A DNA stretch of 64,000 nt from Methylomonas methanica (GTDB lineage Bacteria; Pseudomonadota; Gammaproteobacteria; Methylococcales; Methylomonadaceae): NCBI RefSeq assembly GCF_001644035.1, contig NZ_LUUG01000071.1:1-64000 (forward strand), read 5' to 3'. The notes below the pieces were generated by a model that had not been told where the DNA came from, made no database searches, and saw only the letters and a list, made by a program, of their open reading frames with translations. This document shows, piece by piece, positions 47,631-57,393 of this stretch (within the stretch, counting starts at the first letter, position 1; each line of letters starts with the position of its first letter). Position numbers and translations under genes: made by a program.

Positions 47631-47996
47631 CCGTTCGCCTTTATGCCCTGTGGGTATTGAGCCTGTCGAAAGACTGCTTGGAACTTCGACCAGTTCTTAC
47701 AAAAATTGCTTACTGCTACTTTGCCAGCTTTAAGCCAACGCCGCAGGCCCGTCTGGATACCCACAAGGGCACAAGAGCGGGCATCGAGAGCCATGGAGGC
47801 ATGGCTTCGATCATTAATTGAGTCTGAATTCGGCAATCCGCAAAAATGACGAGCGCCTTTGAGAATCTGACAACGTAGAATTTTAAGCGAGCAAAAAATC
47901 TAAAAATCGTCTCAAACAGTGGCTATTTCTTGGTAACACCATACGCCCGAAGATGGCTTACTTTGCTCAGTACCCGCAGGGCATAAAGACGAACGG
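47631..47996. repeat. Long inverted-repeat element between pgi and cas1
   Basis: Arms of 32 bases at 47631-47662 and 47965-47996 match in inverted orientation at 29 positions and enclose about 300 bases without a gene; one arm continues into the frequently dispersed motif GAGCCTGTCGAAAG. The open frame across it (47570-47821) is not a credible gene. The whole 726-base gap 47355-48080 contains no other feature I can support apart from the presumed cas1 promoter near 47360-47400. It may be a miniature or decayed mobile element. Confidence 0.6.
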
Positions 47997-48080
47997 TTAA
48001 ACCTTAAGTTTATGGCATTGGCCCTCGAAGAGGGCCGGGATGATCTACAATCCTAAGACCCTGCGTGAATTGCCCTGTGC

Positions 48081-49718
48081 TTATTTCCGCAAGCGCTTAT
48101 AAGCGTTGATCAAGCCGTTGGTAGAGCTGTCGTGGTCGGTGACGACGTCTTCGGTTTTGAGTTGAGGCAGAATCGCCCGTGCTAACACTTTACCCAATTC
48201 CACACCCATTTGATCGAAGGAATTGATATTCCAGATCACGCCTTGGACGAAGATTTTGTGTTCGTAAAACGCAATCAGGGTGCCCAAGGTTCTGGGGGTA
48301 AGTTTTTTGAATAAAAACGAGTTGGAAGGTTTGTTGCCTTCGAAAATTTTCGAGGCAATCAAGGCGTCATCCAAGTTGGGCTCGTGGCTCAAATCCTTTC
48401 TAACCTCGGCCTCGGTTTTGCCGCGCATCAAGGCTTCGGCTTGGGCCAGAAAGTTGGAGATCAGGATGTCGTGGTGATCCGGTAAATTGTATTGGCTTTG
48501 CGCCGCCGCCAGGAAATCGCCGGGGATAAGCTTGGTACCCTGATGAATCAACTGGAAAAAAGCGTGCTGACCGTTGGTGCCAGGCTGTCCCCAGATAATC
48601 GGGCCGGTGTTGTAATCGACTTTATCGCCGCTGATCGTGGCGCTTTTACCGTTGCTTTCCATATCGCCCTGCTGGAAATAATCGGCAAAAAACTTCAAGG
48701 ACTGCGCGTACGGCAAAATGGCGTAGGTTTCCGCTTCGAAGAAGTTGTTGTACCAGATACCCAACAAGCCCATGATGACCGGGATGTTCTTTTCGAATGG
48801 GGCGCTGCGGAAATGTTCATCGGCAATGTGCGCGCCCATCAGCAACTCTTCGAAATTGTCCATACCTATGTATAGGGCAATCGACATGCCGATTACGGAC
48901 CACAAGGAATAGCGGCCACCGACCCAATCCCAGAATTCGAACATATTGTCCGGGTCGATGCCAAATTCCTTAACCTTGGTGACGTTGGTCGAGATGGCCA
49001 CGAAATGTTTGGAAATATGCGCGGGATCGCCTGCGGATTGCAAAAACCAGTTTCGCGCCGAACGGGCGTTGGTCATGGTTTCTTGCGTAGTGAAGGTTTT
49101 TGAGGAAATCAAAAACAGCGTGGTTTCCGGGTTGAGCGGTTTCAGCGTTTCGACGATGTCTGTCTGATCGACATTGGACACAAAATGCGCTTTCAAGCCG
49201 TCCTTGCCGTAGGGCGCCAGCGCGGTATCGACCATTTTGGGGCCCAAATCGGAACCGCCGATGCCGATGTTGACGATGTCGGTTATGGCTTTGCCGGTAT
49301 AGCCGGTCCAGGCGCCGGAACGCACTTGTTCCGTAAATACCCGCATTTTCGCCAACACTTTGTTAATTTCCGGCATCACATCCTGGCCGCGAAACAATAC
49401 CGGCTTGTTGCTGCGGTTGCGCAAGGCGGTATGCAAAACAGCGCGTTTTTCCGTGGTATTAATAATAGAGCCGGAGAACATGGCTTCGGTCTTGGCCGAG
49501 AGTTCTGCGCGGTTAGCCAATTTGATCAACAAAGGCAAGGTTTCTTCGGTAATTAGATTTTTAGAGAAATCGAACAGCAAATCGTTAAATGTCACGGAAA
49601 ACTTGTCGAAGCGTTGCGGATCTTTATCGAACGCATCCTTCATGCAAAATTTGCCGGCAATCTCACGGTGATGTTGCTTAACGGCATTCCATTCGGCAGA
49701 GTTTATTAATTTGGACAT
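48081..49718 (-). CDS. pgi: Glucose-6-phosphate isomerase
   Basis: Interconverts glucose-6-phosphate and fructose-6-phosphate. The 545 residues match the long bacterial type (E. coli 549). Signature blocks are [64 protein letters not shown] (active-site His) and the C-terminal lysine region with [14 protein letters not shown]. In RuMP-cycle methylotrophs it links formaldehyde fixation to sugar phosphates; that context is inference. Confidence 0.96.
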   Translation of the reverse strand: MSKLINSAEWNAVKQHHREIAGKFCMKDAFDKDPQRFDKFSVTFNDLLFDFSKNLITEETLPLLIKLANRAELSAKTEAMFSGSIINTTEKRAVLHTALRNRSNKPVLFRGQDVMPEINKVLAKMRVFTEQVRSGAWTGYTGKAITDIVNIGIGGSDLGPKMVDTALAPYGKDGLKAHFVSNVDQTDIVETLKPLNPETTLFLISSKTFTTQETMTNARSARNWFLQSAGDPAHISKHFVAISTNVTKVKEFGIDPDNMFEFWDWVGGRYSLWSVIGMSIALYIGMDNFEELLMGAHIADEHFRSAPFEKNIPVIMGLLGIWYNNFFEAETYAILPYAQSLKFFADYFQQGDMESNGKSATISGDKVDYNTGPIIWGQPGTNGQHAFFQLIHQGTKLIPGDFLAAAQSQYNLPDHHDILISNFLAQAEALMRGKTEAEVRKDLSHEPNLDDALIASKIFEGNKPSNSFLFKKLTPRTLGTLIAFYEHKIFVQGVIWNINSFDQMGVELGKVLARAILPQLKTEDVVTDHDSSTNGLINAYKRLRK

Positions 49719-50030
49719 ATTGTTGTGATTTAATTAACCGGATAGGGGGATATTTCAGTAGACCTGAACAGGCAGAGACAATTTAAAGGAATGATTCATA
49801 ACCCCATTATAAGGATTGTCTTTGATTGCTGACAAAAAAAATTACAGCTTGAATCGATCATCTCAACTACGGCACGATAGCCTTTCTTTGCCTATAGCGA
49901 TGTGCTAGAGTTAGTCGCTGTTTTGATCGAAATCAGGCAGTTACGTTCGCCAATGATTTAAACACGTTCATGTATAACCACATGAAAAATAATAAAAACT
50001 ACAGCATTTATTAACACGGGAAGGGTATTT
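49719..50030. other. Divergent promoter region of pgi and the copper-protein genes
   Basis: A 312-base AT-rich gap. GGAAGGG just before 50031 is the ribosome-binding site of the next gene. No inverted repeat or open frame stands out. Confidence 0.45.
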
Positions 50031-50624
50031 ATGAGAAGCTCTCGCATATTAAGAAACGGTTTATTGGGCTTGTTGGGCCTGATTTTTTCATCAGCAGTGT
50101 TGGCGCACGGTGGCGCCGCAGGTACCGACACTGACCAATGTAAGTTCGAACTGGAAAAAGATCACTGGATCCATTACACCGCCTATCAGCCTAATGCCTA
50201 CCCGGCGGAAGAGTTCTGCGGCAACATTCCAGATACCAACACCTTGACTCAATTGGTATTCGACTATCAAGATCAACGTTATCGCGGCATGGCTATCGAA
50301 TTTGAAGTGACCAAAGAACCGGAAGGTAAAAGGGTGTTCTTCCAGGCTGCCGAAAAACACAAATCAGGCACCGTGATTCTGAACCTGCCGCAAGGTGTGC
50401 AAGAAGCAGGCAAACATTTGATCCACATCACGCTACTGCAAGATAACGGCGAACGATTGGATGCTCATATGAGCTTTAAAGCCGGCGCAGGCCAACCTAC
50501 CAGCAAAGCCAGCTATGGCCTTTATGCGCTGGTGTTGTTCGCGGGCTTGTACATATTCTATCTGTCTAACGCCGGCTTTAAACGCAAAGTCGACGAGATG
50601 ATCGGTAAAGCCAAAGAAATCTAA
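50031..50624 (+). CDS. Exported membrane-anchored protein with predicted N-terminal His
   Basis: A 197-residue protein with a signal peptide of about 25 residues (SSAVLA) whose predicted cleavage leaves His26 as the first residue (HGGAAG). The extracytoplasmic domain has Cys37 and Cys63 (possible disulfide), His45, His48, His110, His129, His132 and His146, followed by one C-terminal membrane helix (about 162-180) and a basic tail. An amino-terminal His is the hallmark of histidine-brace copper proteins (CopC, LPMO, PCuAC, PmoB), though I see no homology to them. The next gene encodes a cupredoxin, so a copper role is plausible but unproven. Confidence 0.7.
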   Translation: MRSSRILRNGLLGLLGLIFSSAVLAHGGAAGTDTDQCKFELEKDHWIHYTAYQPNAYPAEEFCGNIPDTNTLTQLVFDYQDQRYRGMAIEFEVTKEPEGKRVFFQAAEKHKSGTVILNLPQGVQEAGKHLIHITLLQDNGERLDAHMSFKAGAGQPTSKASYGLYALVLFAGLYIFYLSNAGFKRKVDEMIGKAKEI

Positions 50625-50642
50625 GAAACACGCCGCAAGAAT

Positions 50643-50676
50643 CGTTATTCCGCCTATGCTGCGCGGCGGAATAACG
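50643..50676 (+). other. Intercistronic stem-loop
   Basis: CGTTATTCCGCC (50643-50654) and its exact complement (50665-50676) form a 12-bp stem with a ten-base loop. There is no T tract, so it may protect or process the RNA between the His-exposed protein gene and the cupredoxin gene rather than end transcription. Confidence 0.55.
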
Positions 50677-50757
50677 TACTTTCCGGCAGCCTTGTCAATC
50701 AGAACTATCGCGGCATAATCGACGCTATACATAACGCCCCTTCGAGGTAATGCAATA

Positions 50758-51657
50758 ATGGTCAAATTCGTATCACTTGCCACACTGGTCTGTGCCTTGT
50801 CTGTTAATACTGTGTCCGCAAAAGAGATCCAGGATCACAATCAGATGATGAACCACGGCGACGGTCATTTGATGGATATGGATGGCGGCATGGTCATGGG
50901 CCAAAACACCGACACCTTGCCAGGCGGCTGCGATAAAATCGCCGCGACCAAGGAAATTACCGTGCATGCCGGACACAAATACTCCGAGAAATTCCCCGGC
51001 ACCATGTTTGCGTTCGACCAGCAGGAGTTTCAATTCGAACCGTGCACCAAACTCACCGTACATTTCATCAACGAAGATGATATCCGCCATCAATGGATGA
51101 TGCATGGCTTACCGAAATATTTGTACCCGAAAGGCATGTTCCATTTGGAAGTGAGCGGTCCCGGCAAAGTATCCGGTACCTTGATCCTGCCGCCCGGCGA
51201 CAAAACCTATTTGGTGCATTGCGACATCGCTCAGCACATGGAAAAAGGCATGAAAGCCCAATTGAAAGTCGGCAAAGGCAGCGAAGACTTACCCAGCATT
51301 CCTGGCGTAACCGCAGCGATTTTCCCGGACGATTACAGCGGCAAACCTTATGACCCCGTACTTGATGCGCCGGCTCCCAGCAGCACCCCTGTGGCAACCC
51401 CAGCAGTCGCGGCAGCCCCCGCACCGGCTGCAGCAGTCGATGATTCAATTATTTCCGGCACCACCGTGATCGGTTTGGCTATCGGCTTTATTGCCGCACC
51501 TTGGCTGGCAAAACGTTTTAAAGGCATGAGTGCCGGCGAGATTATCGCCACCGTGCTGGAGCAAGTCGCGCATGGCGTCGGTTATGTCATACAACTGATC
51601 GGCAAACTGATCAAAATGGTATCCGGCAAAAACGTCATTGCTTTACCGGATAAATAA
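50758..51657 (+). CDS. Membrane-anchored cupredoxin with Met/His-rich head
   Basis: A 299-residue exported protein. Signal peptide about 1-22; a Met/His/Asp-rich segment (about 27-47: NQMMNHGDGHLMDMDGGMVM) that could bind Cu(I); a cupredoxin domain (about 65-175) with type-1 copper ligands His111 (RHQW), Cys155 (VHCDIAQH), His160 and Met165 or Met161; an Ala/Pro linker (about 205-230); and a membrane helix (about 236-256) with a further amphipathic C-terminal part. It probably carries electrons or copper at the outer face of the membrane. Partner gene upstream, terminator right behind. Confidence 0.85.
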   Translation: MVKFVSLATLVCALSVNTVSAKEIQDHNQMMNHGDGHLMDMDGGMVMGQNTDTLPGGCDKIAATKEITVHAGHKYSEKFPGTMFAFDQQEFQFEPCTKLTVHFINEDDIRHQWMMHGLPKYLYPKGMFHLEVSGPGKVSGTLILPPGDKTYLVHCDIAQHMEKGMKAQLKVGKGSEDLPSIPGVTAAIFPDDYSGKPYDPVLDAPAPSSTPVATPAVAAAPAPAAAVDDSIISGTTVIGLAIGFIAAPWLAKRFKGMSAGEIIATVLEQVAHGVGYVIQLIGKLIKMVSGKNVIALPDK

Positions 51658-51666
51658 AGACTGAAC

Positions 51667-51704
51667 AAAAAGCCCCTGAAACAATCGTTTCAGGGGCTTT
51701 TTTT
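51667..51704 (+). terminator. Rho-independent terminator after the cupredoxin gene
   Basis: A 16-bp perfect stem (51667-51682 with 51687-51702, core AGCCCCTGAAAC) with the loop AATC and an uninterrupted T run on the right arm and after it. It ends the transcript of the cupredoxin gene ten bases after its stop codon. Confidence 0.95.
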
Positions 51705-51717
51705 ATGAGCCAAACAA

Positions 51718-52140
51718 ATGCAGTTAGAATCGCTCGGTCCTTTGGGATTATTTATCAGCGCCTTCATCTCCTCCACGGTCGCCCCCGGCGGTTCCGAAGC
51801 AATATTGGCCTATCTGGTTAACAGCCAGCAACATTCGGTCAGCCAGTTGGTAGCAATCGCCAGCATTGGCAACACGTTGGGCGCGATGACGACTTGGTGG
51901 CTAGGCCTATGGGCCGCCAAAAAATATCCGGCGGAGGCTTTAGCCAAACAACATCAAAAATCCTTAAACACCGTGCGCCGCTGGGGTAGCTGGGCCTTGC
52001 TGTTTTCCTGGCTGCCGTTGGTCGGCGACGGCCTGTGTTTTGCCGGCGGCTGGTTGCGCCTTTCCATACTATCCTCGCTGTTGGCGATTTTTTTAGGTAA
52101 AGTGTTGCGTTATATCGCCGTTGCCTACGCCTTTGTCTAA
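51718..52140 (+). CDS. yqaA: DedA/YqaA-family membrane protein
   Basis: A 140-residue inner-membrane protein of the small DedA (SNARE-associated/VTT) subgroup: ISAFISSTVAPGGSEAILAYL, the re-entrant motif IGNTLGAMTTWWLG, and FSWLPLVGDGLCFAGGWLR, which matches the F/YxxxR-G-like signature of the family. Family members transport or flip undecaprenyl phosphate or other lipids. It follows the terminator, so it starts a new unit together with the next membrane protein. Confidence 0.85.
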   Translation: MQLESLGPLGLFISAFISSTVAPGGSEAILAYLVNSQQHSVSQLVAIASIGNTLGAMTTWWLGLWAAKKYPAEALAKQHQKSLNTVRRWGSWALLFSWLPLVGDGLCFAGGWLRLSILSSLLAIFLGKVLRYIAVAYAFV

Positions 52141-52143
52141 GCC

Positions 52144-52905
52144 ATGAGTTTCTTTTCCTTACCGCATTTCCCCGCCGCCAATACCGTCGCCGAGCACCAT
52201 AAACGCGATTACCAGATTGCGGCGTTTACCTTTGTCACCACCACCATCTGCTTGACGATGGACGGTTTCGCCCCGCAGTTCATGCAATACGTGTTGGCGT
52301 TTTTCGGCTGGCTGTTTTTAATCGCCTGGCTGCGCGGAGAATGTAAATACGTGCGTACGCAAGTGGCGGTGGCGGTGACGTTTGCGGTAATCGGCGAGTA
52401 TTTCGCTTCCGTTTACATGAAAGGCTATATCTACCGCTTCGGAAACGTGCCGGCCTATGTACCGGCTGGTCATGGCTTGGTATATCTGACCGCCGTGGCA
52501 CTGGGCCGCTCCGGCTTGTTTCAGCAACACGCCCGCCGCATTGCGGTTTTCGTTGTTGCCGTCTGCGGCACCTGGGTGGCTTGGGGGCTTAGCGGCTTTG
52601 GGCGTTTGGACATTATCGGCGCAGTATTGTTTGTGGTGTTTTTGGGCTACTTATTCAAGGGCCGCTCGCCTATGGTTTACTTGGGCGCCTTCTTCATCAC
52701 TTCCTGGCTGGAAATCGTCGGCACCAGCGCCGGCACCTGGGCTTGGGCCGAGATTGATCCCGCCTCACACCTGCCGCAAGGCAATCCGCCCAGCGGCGTT
52801 GCCGCCTGGTATTGTTTGGTCGATGCGGTGGCTATTGCCGGCGCGGGTCCGGTATTGCAAGCATTCACCAAAACCGCATTGGTATTGCAGCGGCAGCGGG
52901 CTTGA
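52144..52905 (+). CDS. Polytopic membrane protein of unknown function
   Basis: A 253-residue protein with about seven or eight hydrophobic helices. Conserved-looking polar stretches are WLRGECKYV, GEYFASVYMKGYIYRFGNVP, GHGLVYLTAV and LEIVGTSAGTWAWAEIDP. It begins three bases after yqaA and is very likely co-transcribed with it. I do not recognise the family; a lipid- or carotenoid-modifying enzyme is one possibility suggested only by the topology and the Glu/Asp-Trp motifs in the helices. Confidence 0.65.
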   Translation: MSFFSLPHFPAANTVAEHHKRDYQIAAFTFVTTTICLTMDGFAPQFMQYVLAFFGWLFLIAWLRGECKYVRTQVAVAVTFAVIGEYFASVYMKGYIYRFGNVPAYVPAGHGLVYLTAVALGRSGLFQQHARRIAVFVVAVCGTWVAWGLSGFGRLDIIGAVLFVVFLGYLFKGRSPMVYLGAFFITSWLEIVGTSAGTWAWAEIDPASHLPQGNPPSGVAAWYCLVDAVAIAGAGPVLQAFTKTALVLQRQRA

Positions 52906-52934
52906 CCGTTTTTGTAGACAGGGTTACACGCTGT

Positions 52935-53480
52935 TCAACCCAGTCCCTTTGGCTCCACATTTTGAATCGCGTTCAAGCGTACCCGGTCACCTACTCGAAT
53001 CAAGCCACCGGCCGAAATCCGCGCCGTCACGCCCCCGTGACCGCGTAGCGCGTTATAGCTTCCCAATCCCAATTCAGCAGCCATTTTAGAGCACGGATCG
53101 CAAGGGCCGGTGACTTGAATAATCACCTCATCGCCCACTGCCCATTCCAATATCGCATCCGGGAACGGCGAGCGCATACCGATAAGATTGAGTCCCGAAA
53201 CCACGAGGTTGCGCCGCAGCCGAGTCGGCTGCAATTCCCCGAGTCCACACCAATTGGCGACAATAGGTAAATGCTCGGCCTGGAACAAAGTCAGTTCGCG
53301 TTTTGACGATTGTCTGCCGGAACGAGCGGCATTTGCCCGCCGGTCGCCCAGTAGTCCCCGACCCGGCTCCGCGCGGGCTTCGTTGACAACAACCGCCGAC
53401 TCACCGCGTGCCGGACGGAGGATAATTGCTTCGATCCGGCCTTCTGAAGCGAATTGTTGAGTAAGGTCGCGAAGATTCAT
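52935..53480 (-). CDS. MOSC-domain protein
   Basis: A 181-residue MOSC (molybdenum cofactor sulfurase C-terminal) protein: IEAIILRPARGE, a GRGLLGDRRA segment, LRRNLVVSGLNL and GPCDPCSKM with the conserved Cys that could carry sulfane sulfur, then LRGHGGVTARISAGG. Stand-alone MOSC proteins such as YiiM reduce N-hydroxylated bases or transfer sulfur. The gene converges on the membrane-protein gene. Substrate unknown. Confidence 0.88.
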   Translation of the reverse strand: MNLRDLTQQFASEGRIEAIILRPARGESAVVVNEARAEPGRGLLGDRRANAARSGRQSSKRELTLFQAEHLPIVANWCGLGELQPTRLRRNLVVSGLNLIGMRSPFPDAILEWAVGDEVIIQVTGPCDPCSKMAAELGLGSYNALRGHGGVTARISAGGLIRVGDRVRLNAIQNVEPKGLG

Positions 53481-53742
53481 GATTGAGTGGCGATTTGGCG
53501 CCGAGGTAAATGTGACTAGCGTAGCGCAATCGTAGCTACGAGTGCTAAATAGTATGTGCCGACGTCAGGAGGCGCATCTGTCGCGACCGATGCGCTTTAC
53601 TTTGTTCAGCACATCCTACGGCCCTTGAGCAATCGAAGGCCATGATTCAAATTTGGGTGCTTGCGTATAAAACCATTCATAGACCTAACGTGGAAGTAAC
53701 AGGCCTGCGCGGTTTTTCGCGCAGGTCCGGTTGACTGCCGGG

Positions 53743-54294
53743 TTATGCATGAAACCGCTCATGCCTAAATTTTCCGAGTGCCAATGCCCATTGTTTGGAA
53801 ATTTCCAACAGGGACACCGCCAAGTCGCGGAGGCATTCCGGGGTGAAGAAATAATTTCCTTCACCTAGTTCTCGGTTGATGAATTCAAAAACATTGCCGT
53901 GGCATATATCGTTTCTCAGTCGAACGATTTCGACATCAACCCGGGCTGGTTTCTCCGACCGCAGTTTTTCAAAGAAGTTACTTTCACCCGCGAACGCTAA
54001 TTTTTCCACCGGCATGCCGTGAGCGTGTGCGTCCAGAATTAGCCGATTGCTAAGAACTCGATATGGTGAAGGTACTTGCGGGACGTGAGGGTCAGCAATC
54101 TGTTGCAGTGTCACTCGAAGAGTGGCTTCAACGCCATTGAACAGTGAACTAACTGCGGGAACATATAGATCATGCTCCAGTGCACTGACCGCTTGAACGA
54201 AGAACCAATGAAACTCAGCTCCCCGGAGGTTTTCAAGGAAGAAGTGAGAATCCTTTTGATGCTGAGTAAGCCAATCTTCTATCGGTGGCGGCAT
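53743..54294 (-). CDS. Hypothetical protein with HEPN-like RxxxxH motif
   Basis: A 183-residue helical protein with FHWFFVQAVSALEHDLYVPAV, SSLFNGVEATLRVTLQ and the motif VRLRNDICHGNVF, in which Arg-N-D-I-C-His fits the R-x4-6-H active-site pattern of HEPN domains. HEPN proteins are often RNases in toxin-antitoxin or defence systems, but many lack activity. No nucleotidyltransferase partner is adjacent. A perfect 10-bp palindrome (54338-54347/54356-54365) lies in its upstream region, and a hairpin (53704-53711/53718-53725) just after its stop. Confidence 0.6.
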   Translation of the reverse strand: MPPPIEDWLTQHQKDSHFFLENLRGAEFHWFFVQAVSALEHDLYVPAVSSLFNGVEATLRVTLQQIADPHVPQVPSPYRVLSNRLILDAHAHGMPVEKLAFAGESNFFEKLRSEKPARVDVEIVRLRNDICHGNVFEFINRELGEGNYFFTPECLRDLAVSLLEISKQWALALGKFRHERFHA

Positions 54295-54560
54295 ATGGTG
54301 GTTGGCCTAATGCATAACAAGTAATTAAGTAGTTTCCGTATATCATCCAGGAAGCGATGATATACGCTCGTGCGTTTCGCTAACAATAATTTTCCTGCGC
54401 CAAAGCAAGCATCCCGTCTCCGATAGCAGATCACTGTCAAACAGAAAAAAATCAACAACAACCCGACCCTTCCCCCGTACTGCCTTTAACTCTATCCCCC
54501 TGCGCATTTACGGTTAAAATACTCACCCTAATTTAAACCCAAGCTCATCCGACACAAAAC

Positions 54561-57389
54561 ATGGAAAAGACCTATTCCCCGCACGCTATCGAACAACGCT
54601 GGTATCAACTTTGGGAAGAGAGCGGTTATTTCGCCGCCAAAAGCGAGGGCGACTTGGCTAAAGCGCGAAGCGAATCTTATTGCATCATGATTCCGCCGCC
54701 CAACGTCACCGGCAGTTTGCATATGGGGCATGCGTTTCAGGACACCATCATGGATGCGTTGACCCGCTACCACCGGATGAAAGGCTACAACACGCTGTGG
54801 CAACCGGGCACCGACCACGCCGGTATAGCGACGCAGATGGTGGTGGAACGCATCATCAATGCCGACGGTAAAACTCGCCATGATTTGGGTCGCGAAGCGT
54901 TTATCGAGAAAGTCTGGGAATGGAAAGAAGAGTCCGGCGGCACCATCACCCGCCAATTGCGCCGGATGGGTTCGTCGCTGGATTGGGAAAAAGAACGCTT
55001 CACGATGGACGACGGCATGTCGGACGCGGTGCAGGAAGTGTTCATCAAATTGTACGAAGAAGGCCTGATCTATCGCGGCAAACGCCTGGTGAACTGGGAC
55101 CCGGTGTTACACACCGCCGTCTCCGACCTGGAAGTGCTGTCCGAAGAAGAAAACGGCTCGATGTGGTATATGCGTTACCCGCTGACCAACGGCACCGGCC
55201 ATTTATTGGTAGCCACCACCCGCCCGGAAACCATGCTGGGTGACGCGGCAGTGGCGATACATCCCGATGACGAGCGCTATAAACATCTGCTCGGCGAATT
55301 CGTCGAACTGCCGCTGACCGGCCGCCGCATTCCCATCATCGCGGACGACTACGTCGATCCTGAATTCGGTACCGGTGTTGTAAAAATTACGCCTGCGCAC
55401 GACTTCAATGACTACGAAGTCTGGACTCGCCATAAGCAAATGTCAGTGATCGCTGATCAACCGCATGGCGGCTTGATCAATATTTTTACCGTCGATGCAG
55501 CGATAAGAGGTAACGACGACGGCTTTACTATTATTCCTGAGGCCTATATCGGGCTTGATCGCTTTGAAGCGCGCAAGAAAATTATTTCCGATCTGGATGC
55601 CCAAGGTTTGCTTGAAAAAATCGCCGATCACAAACTAATGGTGCCGCGCGGCGACCGCACCGGCGCGGTTATCGAACCGTTATTGACCAACCAGTGGTAC
55701 GTGAAAATCGCACCATTGGCGAAACCAGCCATCGAAGCGGTGGAAACCGGCGCGATCAAATTCGTGCCGGACAACTGGAAAAATACTTATTTCGAGTGGA
55801 TGCGCAATATCCAGGACTGGTGTATCTCCCGGCAAATCTGGTGGGGCCACCGCATCCCGGCCTGGTACGACGACCAGGGCAATACCTATGTCGGCCATTC
55901 CGAAGCGGAAATCCGCGCCACGCATGGCCTGGCCGCTGATTACCCGTTAAAGCAAGACGAAGACGTACTGGATACCTGGTTCTCGTCGGCTTTATGGCCG
56001 TTCTCGACTTTAGGCTGGCCGGCGCAAACCCCGGAATTGGCTAAGCATTACCCCACCAGCGTATTGGTCACCGGCTTCGACATCATCTTCTTCTGGGTGG
56101 CTCGGATGATCATGATGGGCTTGAAGTTCCAAGGTGAAGTGCCGTTCAAGGAAGTGTACATTCACGGCCTGGTCCGCGATGCCGAAGGCCAAAAAATGTC
56201 CAAGTCCAAAGGTAACGTGCTCGATCCCATCGACATCATCGACGGCATTGATCTGGAGGCTTTGGTAGCCAAACGCGTGTCCGGCATGATGCAGCCGCAT
56301 CTGGCCAAGAAAATCGAACAAGCCACCCGTAAGCAATTCCCGGACGGCATTCAATCCTTCGGCACCGACGCATTGCGCTTTACCTTCGCTTCGCTGGCGT
56401 CGACCGGCCGCGACATCCGTTTTGACTTACAACGTACCGAAGGCTACCGCAACTTCTGCAATAAGCTCTGGAACGCAGCCCGCTATGTGCTGATGAACAC
56501 TGAGGATCAGGATAACGGCATCGATTGCGCTGAGTGCACATACAGCCAAGCGGACTTGTGGATTCTGTCGCGCTTGAATCGCACCATCGCTACGACGACC
56601 GATGCGATCAATAGCTATCGCTTCGACTTGGCCGCGCAAGCGATCTACGAATTTACCTGGAACGAATACTGCGACTGGTATCTGGAACTGGCAAAAATCT
56701 CGCTGCAAAGCGACGACGAAACCCTGCAACGCGGCACCCGGCAGACGTTGTTGCGCGTGCTGGAAACTGTTCTGCGTTTGGCGCACCCGATCATGCCCTT
56801 CATTACCGAGGAAATCTGGCAACGGGTTGGACCGTTAGCTGGCGTTACCGCCGCCACCATCATGTTGCAACCGTATCCGGAAAGCGACAGCGCGGCGATC
56901 AACACCAATGCCGAAACCCAAGTCCAATGGGCGATGGACTTCATCCTTGGGATTCGCAGAATACGCGGGGAAATGAACATCGCCCCCGGCAAACCGCTGA
57001 ATGTACTATTACAAAATGGCAGCGCCGCTGACCGGGATTACCTGAAAGAAGGCGAAAGCTACCTGTTAAAACTGGGCCGATTGGAAAGTATTACCTGGCT
57101 GGCGGCGGACGACAATACACCGGAATCAGCGATTGCGCTGGTCGGCGACATGAAAATCTTGATTCCGATGGCCGGTTTGATCGACAAGGACGCAGAACTG
57201 GTTCGACTGGAAAAAGAAATTCAACGCATCGAAAAAGAACTACCGCGTATCGAAGGCAAACTCGGCAATGCCGCGTTTGTGGATAAAGCGCCGCCGGAAG
57301 TCATCGAGAAAGAGCGCGAGAAACTGGCGGGCTTGCAGTCGTCCTTAAAAAATCTGAACGAGCAATTCGCCAAAATCAAAGCCTTATAA
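54561..57389 (+). CDS. valS: Valyl-tRNA synthetase
   Basis: Class I aminoacyl-tRNA synthetase of 942 residues (E. coli 951). HIGH motif in [14 protein letters not shown], editing (CP1) domain with [27 protein letters not shown]-like catalytic block ([14 protein letters not shown]), KMSKS in [14 protein letters not shown], anticodon domain, and the C-terminal tRNA-binding coiled coil (about 880-942, [14 protein letters not shown]). Starts at ATG 54561. Confidence 0.97.
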   Translation: MEKTYSPHAIEQRWYQLWEESGYFAAKSEGDLAKARSESYCIMIPPPNVTGSLHMGHAFQDTIMDALTRYHRMKGYNTLWQPGTDHAGIATQMVVERIINADGKTRHDLGREAFIEKVWEWKEESGGTITRQLRRMGSSLDWEKERFTMDDGMSDAVQEVFIKLYEEGLIYRGKRLVNWDPVLHTAVSDLEVLSEEENGSMWYMRYPLTNGTGHLLVATTRPETMLGDAAVAIHPDDERYKHLLGEFVELPLTGRRIPIIADDYVDPEFGTGVVKITPAHDFNDYEVWTRHKQMSVIADQPHGGLINIFTVDAAIRGNDDGFTIIPEAYIGLDRFEARKKIISDLDAQGLLEKIADHKLMVPRGDRTGAVIEPLLTNQWYVKIAPLAKPAIEAVETGAIKFVPDNWKNTYFEWMRNIQDWCISRQIWWGHRIPAWYDDQGNTYVGHSEAEIRATHGLAADYPLKQDEDVLDTWFSSALWPFSTLGWPAQTPELAKHYPTSVLVTGFDIIFFWVARMIMMGLKFQGEVPFKEVYIHGLVRDAEGQKMSKSKGNVLDPIDIIDGIDLEALVAKRVSGMMQPHLAKKIEQATRKQFPDGIQSFGTDALRFTFASLASTGRDIRFDLQRTEGYRNFCNKLWNAARYVLMNTEDQDNGIDCAECTYSQADLWILSRLNRTIATTTDAINSYRFDLAAQAIYEFTWNEYCDWYLELAKISLQSDDETLQRGTRQTLLRVLETVLRLAHPIMPFITEEIWQRVGPLAGVTAATIMLQPYPESDSAAINTNAETQVQWAMDFILGIRRIRGEMNIAPGKPLNVLLQNGSAADRDYLKEGESYLLKLGRLESITWLAADDNTPESAIALVGDMKILIPMAGLIDKDAELVRLEKEIQRIEKELPRIEGKLGNAAFVDKAPPEVIEKEREKLAGLQSSLKNLNEQFAKIKAL

Positions 57390-57393
57390 GCCA

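Noticed and set aside
47570-47821. 83-residue frame between cas1 and pgi
   Set aside because: It coincides with one arm of an inverted repeat and a dispersed repeat motif.
54300-54400. Integron attC-like site upstream of the HEPN-like gene (bases resembling GTTATGC before the start)
   Set aside because: The complementary core site and the proper attC stem are missing, and there is no integrase or second cassette.
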